DNA of 8,887 nt from Pseudomonadota bacterium. GTDB taxonomy: Bacteria; Pseudomonadota; Gammaproteobacteria; Burkholderiales; Burkholderiaceae_B. The notes under the pieces were generated by a model, which worked only from the letters and a program-made list of their open reading frames with translations, was not told the DNA's origin and did no database searches. Numbering within the stretch: the stretch's first letter is position 1; every line of letters starts with the position of its first letter. Position numbers and translations under genes: made by a program. The DNA is taken from contig JAEZBO010000199.1 of NCBI GenBank assembly GCA_023427085.1, positions 1 through 8,887 on the forward strand, written 5' to 3'. Shown piece by piece: positions 1-6,023 of this stretch.

Positions 1-246
1 GACCCGGACCTGCCAGCCCTGCGCCGCCAGCAGGCGCGCGGCCACGTAGCCGTCGCCCCCGTTGTTGCCGGTGCCGCACAGCACGCTGAGCCGGCACGGG
101 CGCCAGCGCGCGGCGATCTCGCGCGCCAGCGCCGCGCCGGCGCGTTCCATCAGCTCGGTGCCGGGCAGGCCTGCCGCGATGGTCAGCCGGTCGGCCTGTC
201 GCATCTGCGTGGTGTCGAGCAGGAGGTGAGTCGAGTGAGCAGGCAT
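1..246 (-). CDS. nnr: NAD(P)H-hydrate epimerase (YjeF N-terminal family), 5' part only
   Basis: This is the first 82 codons of a minus-strand gene that runs off the left edge of the window. The YjeF N-terminal domain epimerises damaged NADHX and NADPHX so that they can be repaired; many bacterial versions are fused to a C-terminal ADP/ATP-dependent dehydratase. The visible protein opens with MPAHSTHLLL. It contains the typical substrate-entry region (LTIAAGLPGTELMERAGAAL, residues 21-40) and the family hallmark CGTGNNGGDGYVAARLL (residues 57-73), which forms the nucleotide-binding loop. The ATG at 246-244 is the first methionine in frame, but no clear Shine-Dalgarno sequence precedes it. M15 (in TTQMRQAD) is a possible alternative start. 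Whether the dehydratase half is present cannot be seen here. The family assignment is firm; the bifunctional form is unknown. Confidence 0.9.
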   Translation of the reverse strand, partial: MPAHSTHLLLDTTQMRQADRLTIAAGLPGTELMERAGAALAREIAARWRPCRLSVLCGTGNNGGDGYVAARLLAAQGWQVRV

Positions 247-512
247 CGGGTAGGCGTCGGTAGCGGGGCCCGCCCGCCATGAGCGGGCGTGGACCGAGGG
301 TGGCGGGCGTATTTGTCGGCGGCGCCCGGGCGTTGTGGCTGCATTACATCGTTTTCATTTCAGAAAATCGCATCTTTGCTGCCGAAATGGGCAAACTTTG
401 CACACCCACGGCAGTATTTTCCGGTAACCTTCGCCAACGATTGGGATCAAAATTGTAAGAAGCCGGAGCCATCCGGACATCATCGAACCGGTTTGCGGCC
501 GGTCTAGCTGGA
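247..512. promoter_or_regulatory. Divergent intergenic region with AT-rich promoter-like stretch
   Basis: This 266-bp gap separates the divergent nnr and diguanylate cyclase genes, so it must hold promoters in both directions. The stretch from about 343 to 460 is clearly more AT-rich than the surrounding genes (for example TTTTCATTTCAGAAAA near 352-367 and ATCAAAATTGTAAGAA near 446-461). No pair of -35 and -10 hexamers with proper spacing stands out. A small stem-loop (ACCGG 487-491, loop of seven, CCGGT 499-503) sits about ten bases before the start at 513. No convincing protein is encoded here. Confidence 0.4.
271..289. other. Short perfect GC-rich hairpin upstream of nnr
   Basis: CGCCCGC (271-277) and GCGGGCG (283-289) form a perfect 7-bp stem around the five-base loop CATGA. 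It lies about 25 bases upstream of the nnr start, so it could fold in the nnr leader. No T-run follows on either strand, so I do not call it a terminator. It may be chance in GC-rich DNA. Confidence 0.25.
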
Positions 513-1655
513 ATGATTACCGAAGGCCGAGTGTTCAGTTTGCCCCAATGGCGATCCACGCGTTGGCTCGCCGATGCGGGCAGCGACGTGCCGCGCGACA
601 TCCGCGTCGCGCTGGTCGCCGGCCTGTTCGGCACGCTGCCGATCTTTTTCGGCGGCGTCGTCAACAGCATCATGGTGGCGCTGGTCGTCACCTTGCGCAA
701 ACCCGAGCCGCTGTTCATCCTGTGGCTGGCGCTCGAGGTCGGCATCTGCCTGACGCGGCTGGTGGTGCTGCTGATCGCGCGGCGCAACGCCTTGCGCGGC
801 GGCAAGACCCACACCGATCTCTATCTGCTGCTGGCGGTGGCCTGGGCGGCCAGCGTCGGCTACGGCAGCTTCCTGTGCATCATCAGCGGCGACTGGGTGC
901 TGGCCAGCCTGGCCTGCCTGTCGGCAGCGGCCATGGTGGGCGGCATCTGCTTTCGCAATTTCGGCGCGCCGCGCATGACCGGCGTGATGATCGTGCTGAC
1001 GCTGGGGCCGTGCTGCCTGGCCGCGCTGATGGCCAACGAGCCGGTGCTGTGGATCGTCTTCATCCAGATTCCGTTCTACCTGGTCAGCATGACGATGGCC
1101 TCGTACCGCCTGAACAAGATGCTGGTCTCGACCATGCGCGCCGAACGCGAGAACGAGCGGCGCGCGTTGCAGGATTCGCTCACCGGGCTGGCCAACCGGT
1201 CGGGCCTGCTGGCGGCGATGGACGCCGCCATCGGCGCCGCGCACGCCGGGCTGGGCAGCTACGCAGTGTTCTATCTCGATCTGGATGGCTTCAAGGCGGT
1301 CAACGACACCCACGGCCATGCGGCTGGCGACGCCTTGCTGCGCGCGGTAGCCGAGCGGCTGCAGGAACTCAGGCCGCCGCGCGCGGTGGCGGCGCGCATC
1401 GGGGGCGACGAGTTCGTGCTGCTGGTGCCGCTGGACGCCGGTTTCGACGTGGCCGGCTTCGGCGCGCTGGTCGTGGCCGCCGTCTGCCGCACCTATGTGC
1501 TGCCGTCGGCCGCGCAGGTCAACATCGGCACCAGCCTGGGCATCGCACGGATTCCGGGCCACGGCGACGACACCGCCGCGGTGCTGAACGCGGCCGACCG
1601 CGCGCTGTACGCAGCCAAGAGCGCGGGCGGCTCGCGCTACGCCGAGGCTGGCTGA
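513..1655 (+). CDS. Membrane-anchored diguanylate cyclase (GGDEF), degenerate inhibitory site
   Basis: This 380-residue protein is predicted to make cyclic di-GMP from two GTP. Residues about 32-196 hold roughly six hydrophobic membrane segments (near 32-60, 66-89, 102-124, 127-147, 157-174 and 177-196); no known sensor domain is recognised in them. A short charged linker (208-219, ERENERR) leads to the GGDEF domain at about 220-378: DSLTGLANR (221-229), metal-binding DLDGFK (256-261) with N264, GGDEF (297-301), and the C-terminal ADRALYAAKSAG motif (361-372). All active-site elements look intact. The usual RxxD product-inhibition site, five residues before GGDEF, reads PPRA (288-291), so feedback inhibition is probably lost. 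The start ATG at 513 has only a weak upstream GGA; no better in-frame start exists before the first membrane segment. It stands alone between a divergent gene and a hairpin terminator. Confidence 0.92.
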   Translation: MITEGRVFSLPQWRSTRWLADAGSDVPRDIRVALVAGLFGTLPIFFGGVVNSIMVALVVTLRKPEPLFILWLALEVGICLTRLVVLLIARRNALRGGKTHTDLYLLLAVAWAASVGYGSFLCIISGDWVLASLACLSAAAMVGGICFRNFGAPRMTGVMIVLTLGPCCLAALMANEPVLWIVFIQIPFYLVSMTMASYRLNKMLVSTMRAERENERRALQDSLTGLANRSGLLAAMDAAIGAAHAGLGSYAVFYLDLDGFKAVNDTHGHAAGDALLRAVAERLQELRPPRAVAARIGGDEFVLLVPLDAGFDVAGFGALVVAAVCRTYVLPSAAQVNIGTSLGIARIPGHGDDTAAVLNAADRALYAAKSAGGSRYAEAG

Positions 1656-1710
1656 GCGGCCAGCCCAGCCCAGCCGAGTGCAACCCAGCAACTAGCACCC
1701 AGCACCTAGC
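1656..1710 (+). repeat. CAGC/CCAG-rich low-complexity spacer
   Basis: The gap after the cyclase stop is dominated by short iterated units such as CAGCCCAGCCCAGCC (1660-1674), CCCAGC and CAGCACC, including a CTAGC direct repeat at 1692-1696 and 1706-1710. No ribosome binding site or reading frame is seen in it. It ends exactly at the hairpin starting at 1711. Confidence 0.35.
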
Positions 1711-1735
1711 GCCGGGCTGCCTGGTGCGGCCCGGC
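1711..1735 (+). terminator. Probable intrinsic terminator after the diguanylate cyclase
   Basis: GCCGGGCTGC (1711-1720) pairs with GCGGCCCGGC (1726-1735) over ten base pairs, with one G-U, around the five-base loop CTGGT. TTGGTTAT follows, a weak but T-rich tail. It sits 55 bp after the cyclase stop and about 60 bp before the next gene, the expected place for a terminator. It is the strongest hairpin seen in a non-coding gap of this window. Confidence 0.6.
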
Positions 1736-1798
1736 TTGGTTATCATGCAGCGATGAGGTTTCCCGCGTGGCCCGCCCCGGCGCCACGCGCCCCTGCTC

Positions 1799-2323
1799 AT
1801 GAACGAAACCGTCCTGCCCTCCGACCCGCAGCAGCCCGTCTGGACGGCGCCGGCCTATCTGGCCGGTACGCCGCGCCACTGGGCGCTCAAGCGTAATTGC
1901 AGCACCGATCCGCGGCGCTTCCTGCTGACTTCGGCGGTGCTGGTGGGCACGCCGCTGCTGGTCGGGCTGGCGCTGCTGGCGGGCGGGCTGTGGATGGGCA
2001 CCGTGGTCTGCGGCCTCGAGTCGCTGCTGGTGGCCGGCGCGCTGGTCTGTTTTGCCCGGCACGCGGTCGATGGCGAGCGCCTGTCGCTGCGCGACGACGG
2101 CAAGCTGGTGGTCGAGGTCGCCTGCGGCCAGCAGCTCGAGCGCCATGCGTTCACGGCCGCGTGGACACGGCTGCAATGGCAGGGCAGGCGGCGCGACGAA
2201 CTCTGGTTGTGCGAAGGCCGTCGGCGCTTGCGCATCGGCCGACACGTGCGCCTGCCGATGCGGCGGGCAGTGGCCGACAGCCTGCAACGGGCCCTGCGCG
2301 CCGCCACGGCGCCAGCGCACTGA
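1799..2323 (+). CDS. DUF2244 family integral membrane protein
   Basis: This 174-residue protein of unknown function matches the DUF2244 pattern. The conserved opening WALKRNCSTDPRRFL is at 28-42; two hydrophobic segments follow at about 42-64 and 66-86 (the second holding GLESLLVAGALVCFARHAVD, 72-91). The second half is soluble, basic and probably strand-rich, and contains the typical WTRLQW and LRIGRHV stretches. Such proteins are often encoded near cytochrome oxidase genes in proteobacteria, but no oxidase gene is present here, so no role can be inferred from context. The ATG at 1799 was chosen because the ATGs just upstream (1745, 1753) are out of frame or hit early stops. No clear Shine-Dalgarno sequence is seen. 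It ends 4 bp before the convergent tag gene. Confidence 0.8.
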   Translation: MNETVLPSDPQQPVWTAPAYLAGTPRHWALKRNCSTDPRRFLLTSAVLVGTPLLVGLALLAGGLWMGTVVCGLESLLVAGALVCFARHAVDGERLSLRDDGKLVVEVACGQQLERHAFTAAWTRLQWQGRRRDELWLCEGRRRLRIGRHVRLPMRRAVADSLQRALRAATAPAH

Positions 2324-2327
2324 GCCG

Positions 2328-2918
2328 TCAGCGCGCGGCGCAGCGGTGGCAGTCGTCGATGTGATCGTCGACCAGGCCGGTGGCCTGCATCCACGCGTAG
2401 ACGATGACCGGCCCGACGAACTTGAAGCCGCGCTGCTTGAGCGCCTTGGACAGGCGCTCGGACTCGGGCGTGTTGGCCGGTACCTGGCTGGCGTCGCGGC
2501 GCGGCACGCGCAGCGGCCGGCCGCCGACATACGACCACGCGAAGGTCGAGAAATCCTCGCCCTGCTGCTGCATGGCCAGGTAGGCGCGCGCATTGCCGAT
2601 GGTCGCCTGGATCTTGCTGCGTGAGCGGATGATGCCGGCGTCACCCAGCAGCCGCTCGATCTCCGGCTCGCCGTAGCGCGCCACCACGGCGGGGTCGAAG
2701 CCTTCGAATGCGGCGCGCAGCGCCTCGCGCTTGCGCAGCACGATCAGCCACGACAAGCCGGCCTGGAAGCCGTCCAGCATCAGCTTTTCCCACAAGGCGC
2801 GGCTGTCGGTTTCGGGCCGGCCCCATTCGGCGTCATGGTAGGCGGCCAGCAGCGGATCGCCGCGGGCCCAGTCGCAGCGTGGCAGGGTGTCGGGGGAGGG
2901 GGCGCGGTCGACGGTCAT
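2328..2918 (-). CDS. tag: DNA-3-methyladenine glycosylase I
   Basis: This 196-residue enzyme removes 3-methyladenine from alkylated DNA, starting base excision repair in the cytoplasm. The length fits Tag (E. coli about 187). Visible family marks are RCDW (14-17), YHDAEWG (27-33), DGFQAGLSWL (49-58), DAGIIRSRSKI (93-103), IGNARAYL (107-114), SKALKQRGFKFVGP (157-170) and YAWMQATGLVDDHIDDC (174-190). Zinc ligands of E. coli Tag (C4, H17, H175, C179) correspond to C15, H28, H186 and C190. The base-contacting residues Y27 and W57 are kept. The E. coli E38 position is D49, a conservative acidic change. The gene is oriented away from the yfi cluster and shares the divergent region 2919-3066 with it. 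Its 3' end nearly abuts the convergent DUF2244 gene, with no obvious terminator between. Confidence 0.96.
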   Translation of the reverse strand: MTVDRAPSPDTLPRCDWARGDPLLAAYHDAEWGRPETDSRALWEKLMLDGFQAGLSWLIVLRKREALRAAFEGFDPAVVARYGEPEIERLLGDAGIIRSRSKIQATIGNARAYLAMQQQGEDFSTFAWSYVGGRPLRVPRRDASQVPANTPESERLSKALKQRGFKFVGPVIVYAWMQATGLVDDHIDDCHRCAAR

Positions 2919-3066
2919 GAGGCGAAGCGTATCGCCCGGGCAGGCGCAAGGAAAGCTGTCCTCATCTTTGGGGACGTGCCATGGGCTGACACAATTACGA
3001 TTATCTTAAAGTTTGCGCTAGCGATAAAATGTTACCTTCCGATATAAATATACCGGGGGACCGGTC
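2919..3066. promoter_or_regulatory. Divergent tag / yfiRNB promoter region
   Basis: This 148-bp gap turns strikingly AT-rich from about 2990 to 3054. A good -10 hexamer TAAAAT (3025-3030) reads toward yfiR; the best -35 at suitable spacing is the weak TTATCT (3001-3006, 18 bp). The predicted transcript start near 3037 would leave a leader of about 30 bases holding the yfiR Shine-Dalgarno GGGGGA (3055-3060). The 8-bp palindrome CGCTAGCG (3016-3023) lies in the spacer between the two hexamers, where a regulator could bind. A second possible -10, TATAAA (3043-3048), lacks a partner. No tag promoter could be identified with confidence. Confidence 0.45.
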
Positions 3067-3660
3067 TTGAGGCGGCCGCGGCTTTTCGCTCGATTGATGC
3101 AGGTTCGTCTGCGGCTGGCGCTCGCGGCGGCCTTGGCGTGCCTGGGCTCGTCACCGGCGCTGGCGGCTGCCGTGCCGATGGACGCGGCGGCGATGGCCCA
3201 AAGCGCGTCGGCGGTGGCCTACACGGTCACCGGCATCCTGGGCTACGCGCGCTGGCCCGAGCTCTCGGCCGCGCCGATCCGCCTGTGCATCCTCGGCAGC
3301 GTCGCGCACGGCGACGTGCTGGCGGGCCTGTCCGGCGAGCAACCGCTCAGCAACGGCCGCCCGGTGATCACGCGCAGCCTGGCGCTGCACAGCCCCAACA
3401 TCGCTGCCCACTGCGACGCCATCTATACCGGCCATCTCGACGCCGCCAGCCGGCAGGCGCTGTACGAACGCATCGCCGAACGCGCGGTGCTCAGCATCAG
3501 CGAAGACGCCGGCGACTGTACGATCGGCCCGATGTTCTGTCTGCTGGTGCATGGCCCGAGCGTGTCGTTTCGCGTCAATCTCGACGCGGTCGCGCGCAGC
3601 GGCGTGCGCATCCACCCGCGGGTGCTCAAGCTGGGCTACGGCCGGGCGGGGCAGCCATGA
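3067..3660 (+). CDS. yfiR: YfiR, periplasmic repressor of the YfiN diguanylate cyclase
   Basis: This 197-residue DUF4154/YfiR protein is expected to be periplasmic and to hold the YfiN cyclase inactive until it is sequestered by YfiB or destabilised. A signal peptide covers about residues 11-33 (hydrophobic core LALAAALACLGSSPALA). After it come the domain start SASAVAYTVTGILGYARWPE (46-65), then GPMFCLL (154-160), VSFRVNLDAVARSGVRIHP (166-184) and VLKLG (186-190). Four mature cysteines, C74, C116, C151 and C158, match the two disulfide pairs known in Pseudomonas aeruginosa YfiR, including the seven-residue spacing of the second pair. The start is TTG at 3067, six bases after GGGGGA; an in-frame ATG at 3097 would also leave a full signal peptide but has no good ribosome binding site. 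The stop overlaps the yfiN start (ATGA), indicating translational coupling. Confidence 0.9.
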   Translation: MRRPRLFARLMQVRLRLALAAALACLGSSPALAAAVPMDAAAMAQSASAVAYTVTGILGYARWPELSAAPIRLCILGSVAHGDVLAGLSGEQPLSNGRPVITRSLALHSPNIAAHCDAIYTGHLDAASRQALYERIAERAVLSISEDAGDCTIGPMFCLLVHGPSVSFRVNLDAVARSGVRIHPRVLKLGYGRAGQP

Positions 3661-4943
3661 ACCGTCGCCACTATCCCCCCGCCGAGGCCGCCAAGCCGAC
3701 GCTGCGCCAGGTGCTGCGCCGCGGCCACCTGGGCGTCGCCGTGCTGGCCGTCGGGCTGGCCGGCCTGGCGATGACGGTGATCGGCCTGATCGCGCTGCGT
3801 GCCTACGCCAACCACAACATGCAGCTGATCGCGCGCTCGATGGCCTATACCGTCGAGGCCGCGGTGGTGTTCCGCGACCCGGTCGCCGCCGGCGAGAGCC
3901 TGGCTCTGATCGCCTCGTCCGAGGAAGTCTCGATCGCGCGCGTCACTACCGACGAGGGCCTGCTGCTGGCCGAGTGGCGCCGGCCGCCCAGCGGCAGCTT
4001 CATGGTGTTCGAGGACATGCTGGCCGACATGCTGCTGCCCAAGCGGGTGGTGCAGCCGATCCTGCAGGGGCCGCGCGAGGTCGGACGCATCGAGCTGTCC
4101 GGCCACGGCGGCGCGCTGCTCAAGTTCCTGGCCAGCGGTGTCGCGGTGCTGCTGGTCAGCCTGGTCGCCAGCACCATCGTCGGTATCTACCTGTCGCGCC
4201 GGCTGGTCGGACGCATTACCCAGCCGCTGCGCGAGCTGGCGGCGGTGGCTCACGCGGTGCGGGCCGACCGCGACCTGGGCCAGCGTGTCACGCCGGCCGG
4301 CATCGCCGAGCTCAGCGAGCTGGGCCAGGACTTCAACGCCGTGCTCGATGGTTTCGAGTCGTGGCAGCGTTATCTGCAAAACGAAAACGACTCGCTGGCG
4401 CATCGCGCCACGCACGACAGCCTGACCGGCCTGTGCAATCGCGCCTTCTTCGAAAGCCGCATGAGCCGGGCGGTGCGCGACGCCAAGGAGGCCGGCCACC
4501 GGGTCGCGCTGCTGTACGTCGACGCCGACCGCTTCAAAGAGGTCAACGACAGCCTCGGTCACGCGGCCGGTGACGCGGTGCTCAGCGCCGTGGCGGCGCG
4601 GCTGCGCGCGCAGGTACGCGAGACCGACCTGGTCGGGCGGCTCGGCGGCGACGAATTCGCGGTGCTGCTGGTGTCCTTGACCGAGCCCGGCGCGGCGCTG
4701 CGGGTCGCCGACAACCTGCGTGCCTGCATGGCCTCGCCGGTCAGCCTGGCGGGCGGCATCCGCGTACAGACCTCGGTCAGCGTCGGCGTGGCCGTCTATC
4801 CCGACGACGGCCTGACTGTGCAGGCCCTGATGGCCCGCGCCGATGCCGCCATGTACCGGGCCAAGGCCCAGCGGCGCGACGCCGGCGAGGATGAACCGCC
4901 CGCCACCGCCGATTCAGATATCCCCGAAGGAAGCTCATGTTAG
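3657..4943 (+). CDS. yfiN: YfiN (TpbB/DgcN) transmembrane diguanylate cyclase
   Basis: This 428-residue inner-membrane protein is predicted to make cyclic di-GMP under control of periplasmic YfiR. Order of parts: cytoplasmic N-tail, membrane segment about 26-49, periplasmic CHASE8-like sensor about 50-154, membrane segment about 156-178, HAMP linker about 179-232 (RRLVGRITQPLRELA), and GGDEF domain about 245-405. Catalytic marks are DSLTGLCNR (254-262), metal-binding D289 and N297 in VDADRFKEVND, GGDEF (330-334), and ADAAMYRAK (395-403). The inhibitory RxxD site is intact as RETD (321-324). Length agrees with P. aeruginosa YfiN. ATG 3657 was chosen because it overlaps the yfiR stop and is followed by the first membrane segment; the longer in-frame opening upstream runs through yfiR. 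The last 20 or so residues are acidic and proline-rich. The 3' end overlaps yfiB by 7 bp. Confidence 0.93.
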   Translation: MNRRHYPPAEAAKPTLRQVLRRGHLGVAVLAVGLAGLAMTVIGLIALRAYANHNMQLIARSMAYTVEAAVVFRDPVAAGESLALIASSEEVSIARVTTDEGLLLAEWRRPPSGSFMVFEDMLADMLLPKRVVQPILQGPREVGRIELSGHGGALLKFLASGVAVLLVSLVASTIVGIYLSRRLVGRITQPLRELAAVAHAVRADRDLGQRVTPAGIAELSELGQDFNAVLDGFESWQRYLQNENDSLAHRATHDSLTGLCNRAFFESRMSRAVRDAKEAGHRVALLYVDADRFKEVNDSLGHAAGDAVLSAVAARLRAQVRETDLVGRLGGDEFAVLLVSLTEPGAALRVADNLRACMASPVSLAGGIRVQTSVSVGVAVYPDDGLTVQALMARADAAMYRAKAQRRDAGEDEPPATADSDIPEGSSC

Positions 4944-5428
4944 CCGTATGCCGTCATGCCCTGAACCGTCTCGTCGTGCTGGCCAGCCTGCTGGTGCTGG
5001 CGGCCTGCCAGACACCCTCCGGATTGAACCCCGCGCAGGTCGCGATGCTGCAGCAGCATGGCTTCGAGCTGACCGACCAGGGCTGGGCGCTGGGCCTGTC
5101 CAGCAAGGTGCTGTTCGGCAGCGACGAGGCGCGGCTCGGGGCCGCCAGTCTCAAGGCGGTGCAGGACATCGGCGCCGGGCTGGCCAGCGTCGGCATCCTG
5201 ACGGTGCGGGTCGACGGCCATACCGACGACCAGGGCTCGGACGCCTACAATGATGCTTTGTCGCAGAAGCGGGCGAGCGCGGTCGCCGCGGCGCTGGCGC
5301 AGGCGGGCCTGCCCAGCCAGGGCATCTTTCCGCGCGGGCTGGGCAAGCGTTATCCGGTCGCCAGCAACGACACCCGCGTGGGCCGCGCGCAGAATCGCCG
5401 CGTCTCCATCGTGGTCGCCTCGCACTGA
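4937..5428 (+). CDS. yfiB: YfiB, OmpA-like outer-membrane lipoprotein
   Basis: This 163-residue lipoprotein is expected to sit in the outer membrane, bind peptidoglycan and, when activated, capture YfiR and so release YfiN. A lipoprotein signal ends in the lipobox LAAC (21-24); Q at the next position does not signal inner-membrane retention. The linker (about 25-55) contains the region through which YfiB activates in Pseudomonas. The OmpA C-terminal domain spans about 55-160, with VDGHTDDQGSDAYNDALSQK (92-111), R112, GLGKRYPVASNDT (134-146) and GRAQNRRV (149-156). D97 and R112, fifteen residues apart, correspond to the Asp/Arg pair that holds diaminopimelate in OmpA domains. ATG 4937 follows GAAGGAAG and lies inside the last codons of yfiN (7-bp overlap), so translation is probably coupled. 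Confidence 0.92.
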   Translation: MLAVCRHALNRLVVLASLLVLAACQTPSGLNPAQVAMLQQHGFELTDQGWALGLSSKVLFGSDEARLGAASLKAVQDIGAGLASVGILTVRVDGHTDDQGSDAYNDALSQKRASAVAAALAQAGLPSQGIFPRGLGKRYPVASNDTRVGRAQNRRVSIVVASH

Positions 5429-5455
5429 AGACGCCATCCAGCACGGAAGATATTC

Positions 5456-5938
5456 ATGCCTTCATTCGACGTCGTCTCCGAAGTAGACAAACACGAACTC
5501 AGCAACGCGGTCGACCAGGCCAACCGCGAACTCTCCACCCGCTTCGACTTCAAGGGCACCGATGCCAAGTTCGAACTCGAAGAGTTCGTCGTGACGCAGA
5601 TCGCGCCCAGCGAGTTCCAGCTCAACCAGATGCAGGACATCCTGCGCGGCCGCCTGTCGGCGCGCCAGATCGACACGCGCAGCATGGAGGTCGCCGATGC
5701 GCTGGTGAACCTGGGCGGCGCACGCCAGAAGATCACGCTCAAGCAGGGTATCGAACAGGCCGTCAGCAAAAAACTGATCGCCGCGCTCAAGGCCGCCAAG
5801 CTCAAGGTCGAGGCGCAGATCAACGGCGACAAGCTGCGTATCAGCGGCAAGAAGCGTGACGACCTGCAGGCCGCGATCGCGCTGCTGCGCAAGACCGACG
5901 TCGACCTGCCGCTGCAGTTCGAAAACTTCCGCGACTAG
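5456..5938 (+). CDS. yajQ: YajQ family cyclic-di-GMP/nucleotide-binding protein
   Basis: This 160-residue cytoplasmic protein is a full-length YajQ (DUF520; E. coli about 163 residues). Members in Xanthomonas and other bacteria have been reported to bind cyclic di-GMP and act with transcription factors; in other species the role is unclear. Family marks include MPSFDVVSEVDKHELSNAVD (1-20), STRFDFKGTDAKFEL (27-41), DILRGRLSARQID (61-73), GGARQKITLKQGI (87-99), and the C-terminal RISGKKRDDLQ (128-138) and LPLQFENFRD (151-160). The two half domains of the RNA-binding-like fold are both present. The start has a good Shine-Dalgarno, GGAAGA, five bases upstream. It begins 27 bp after the yfiB stop on the same strand with no terminator visible between, so read-through from yfiRNB is likely, though a promoter of its own cannot be excluded. 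Confidence 0.95.
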   Translation: MPSFDVVSEVDKHELSNAVDQANRELSTRFDFKGTDAKFELEEFVVTQIAPSEFQLNQMQDILRGRLSARQIDTRSMEVADALVNLGGARQKITLKQGIEQAVSKKLIAALKAAKLKVEAQINGDKLRISGKKRDDLQAAIALLRKTDVDLPLQFENFRD

Positions 5939-6023
5939 ATCCGCCGCGCGCGCGTACCGCGTCCGGCGTGCGTCGGCGTGGCCGCACACGTGCCGCGCGG
6001 GCCGCGTCGGCGGGCACGGCGTC
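5939..6023. terminator. Convergent yajQ/modC gap with possible GC hairpin
   Basis: This 85-bp gap lies between the stops of yajQ (plus) and modC (minus). CGTGCC (5989-5994) pairs with GGCACG (6013-6018), and inside it CGCG (5996-5999) pairs with CGCG (6003-6006) around a three-base loop. No T-run follows on either strand. It could serve as a two-way terminator but may be chance in very GC-rich sequence. Confidence 0.25.

Noticed and set aside
289..507. 72-codon plus-strand frame beginning with GTG in the gap before the first cyclase
   Set aside because: Composition is unlike the neighbouring proteins, there is no ribosome binding site, and it spans the AT-rich promoter region.
504..1691. 395-codon minus-strand frame opposite the first cyclase
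   Set aside because: It is the antisense shadow of a clear GGDEF gene; its arginine-, glutamine- and histidine-rich composition is typical of such shadows in GC-rich DNA.
1706..2644. 312-codon minus-strand frame across DUF2244 and tag
   Set aside because: It overlaps two genes with clear family matches and has a low-complexity composition with no recognisable domain.
3138..3656. In-frame extension upstream of yfiN
   Set aside because: It lies wholly inside yfiR in another frame; the ATG at 3657 overlaps the yfiR stop and fits YfiN length.
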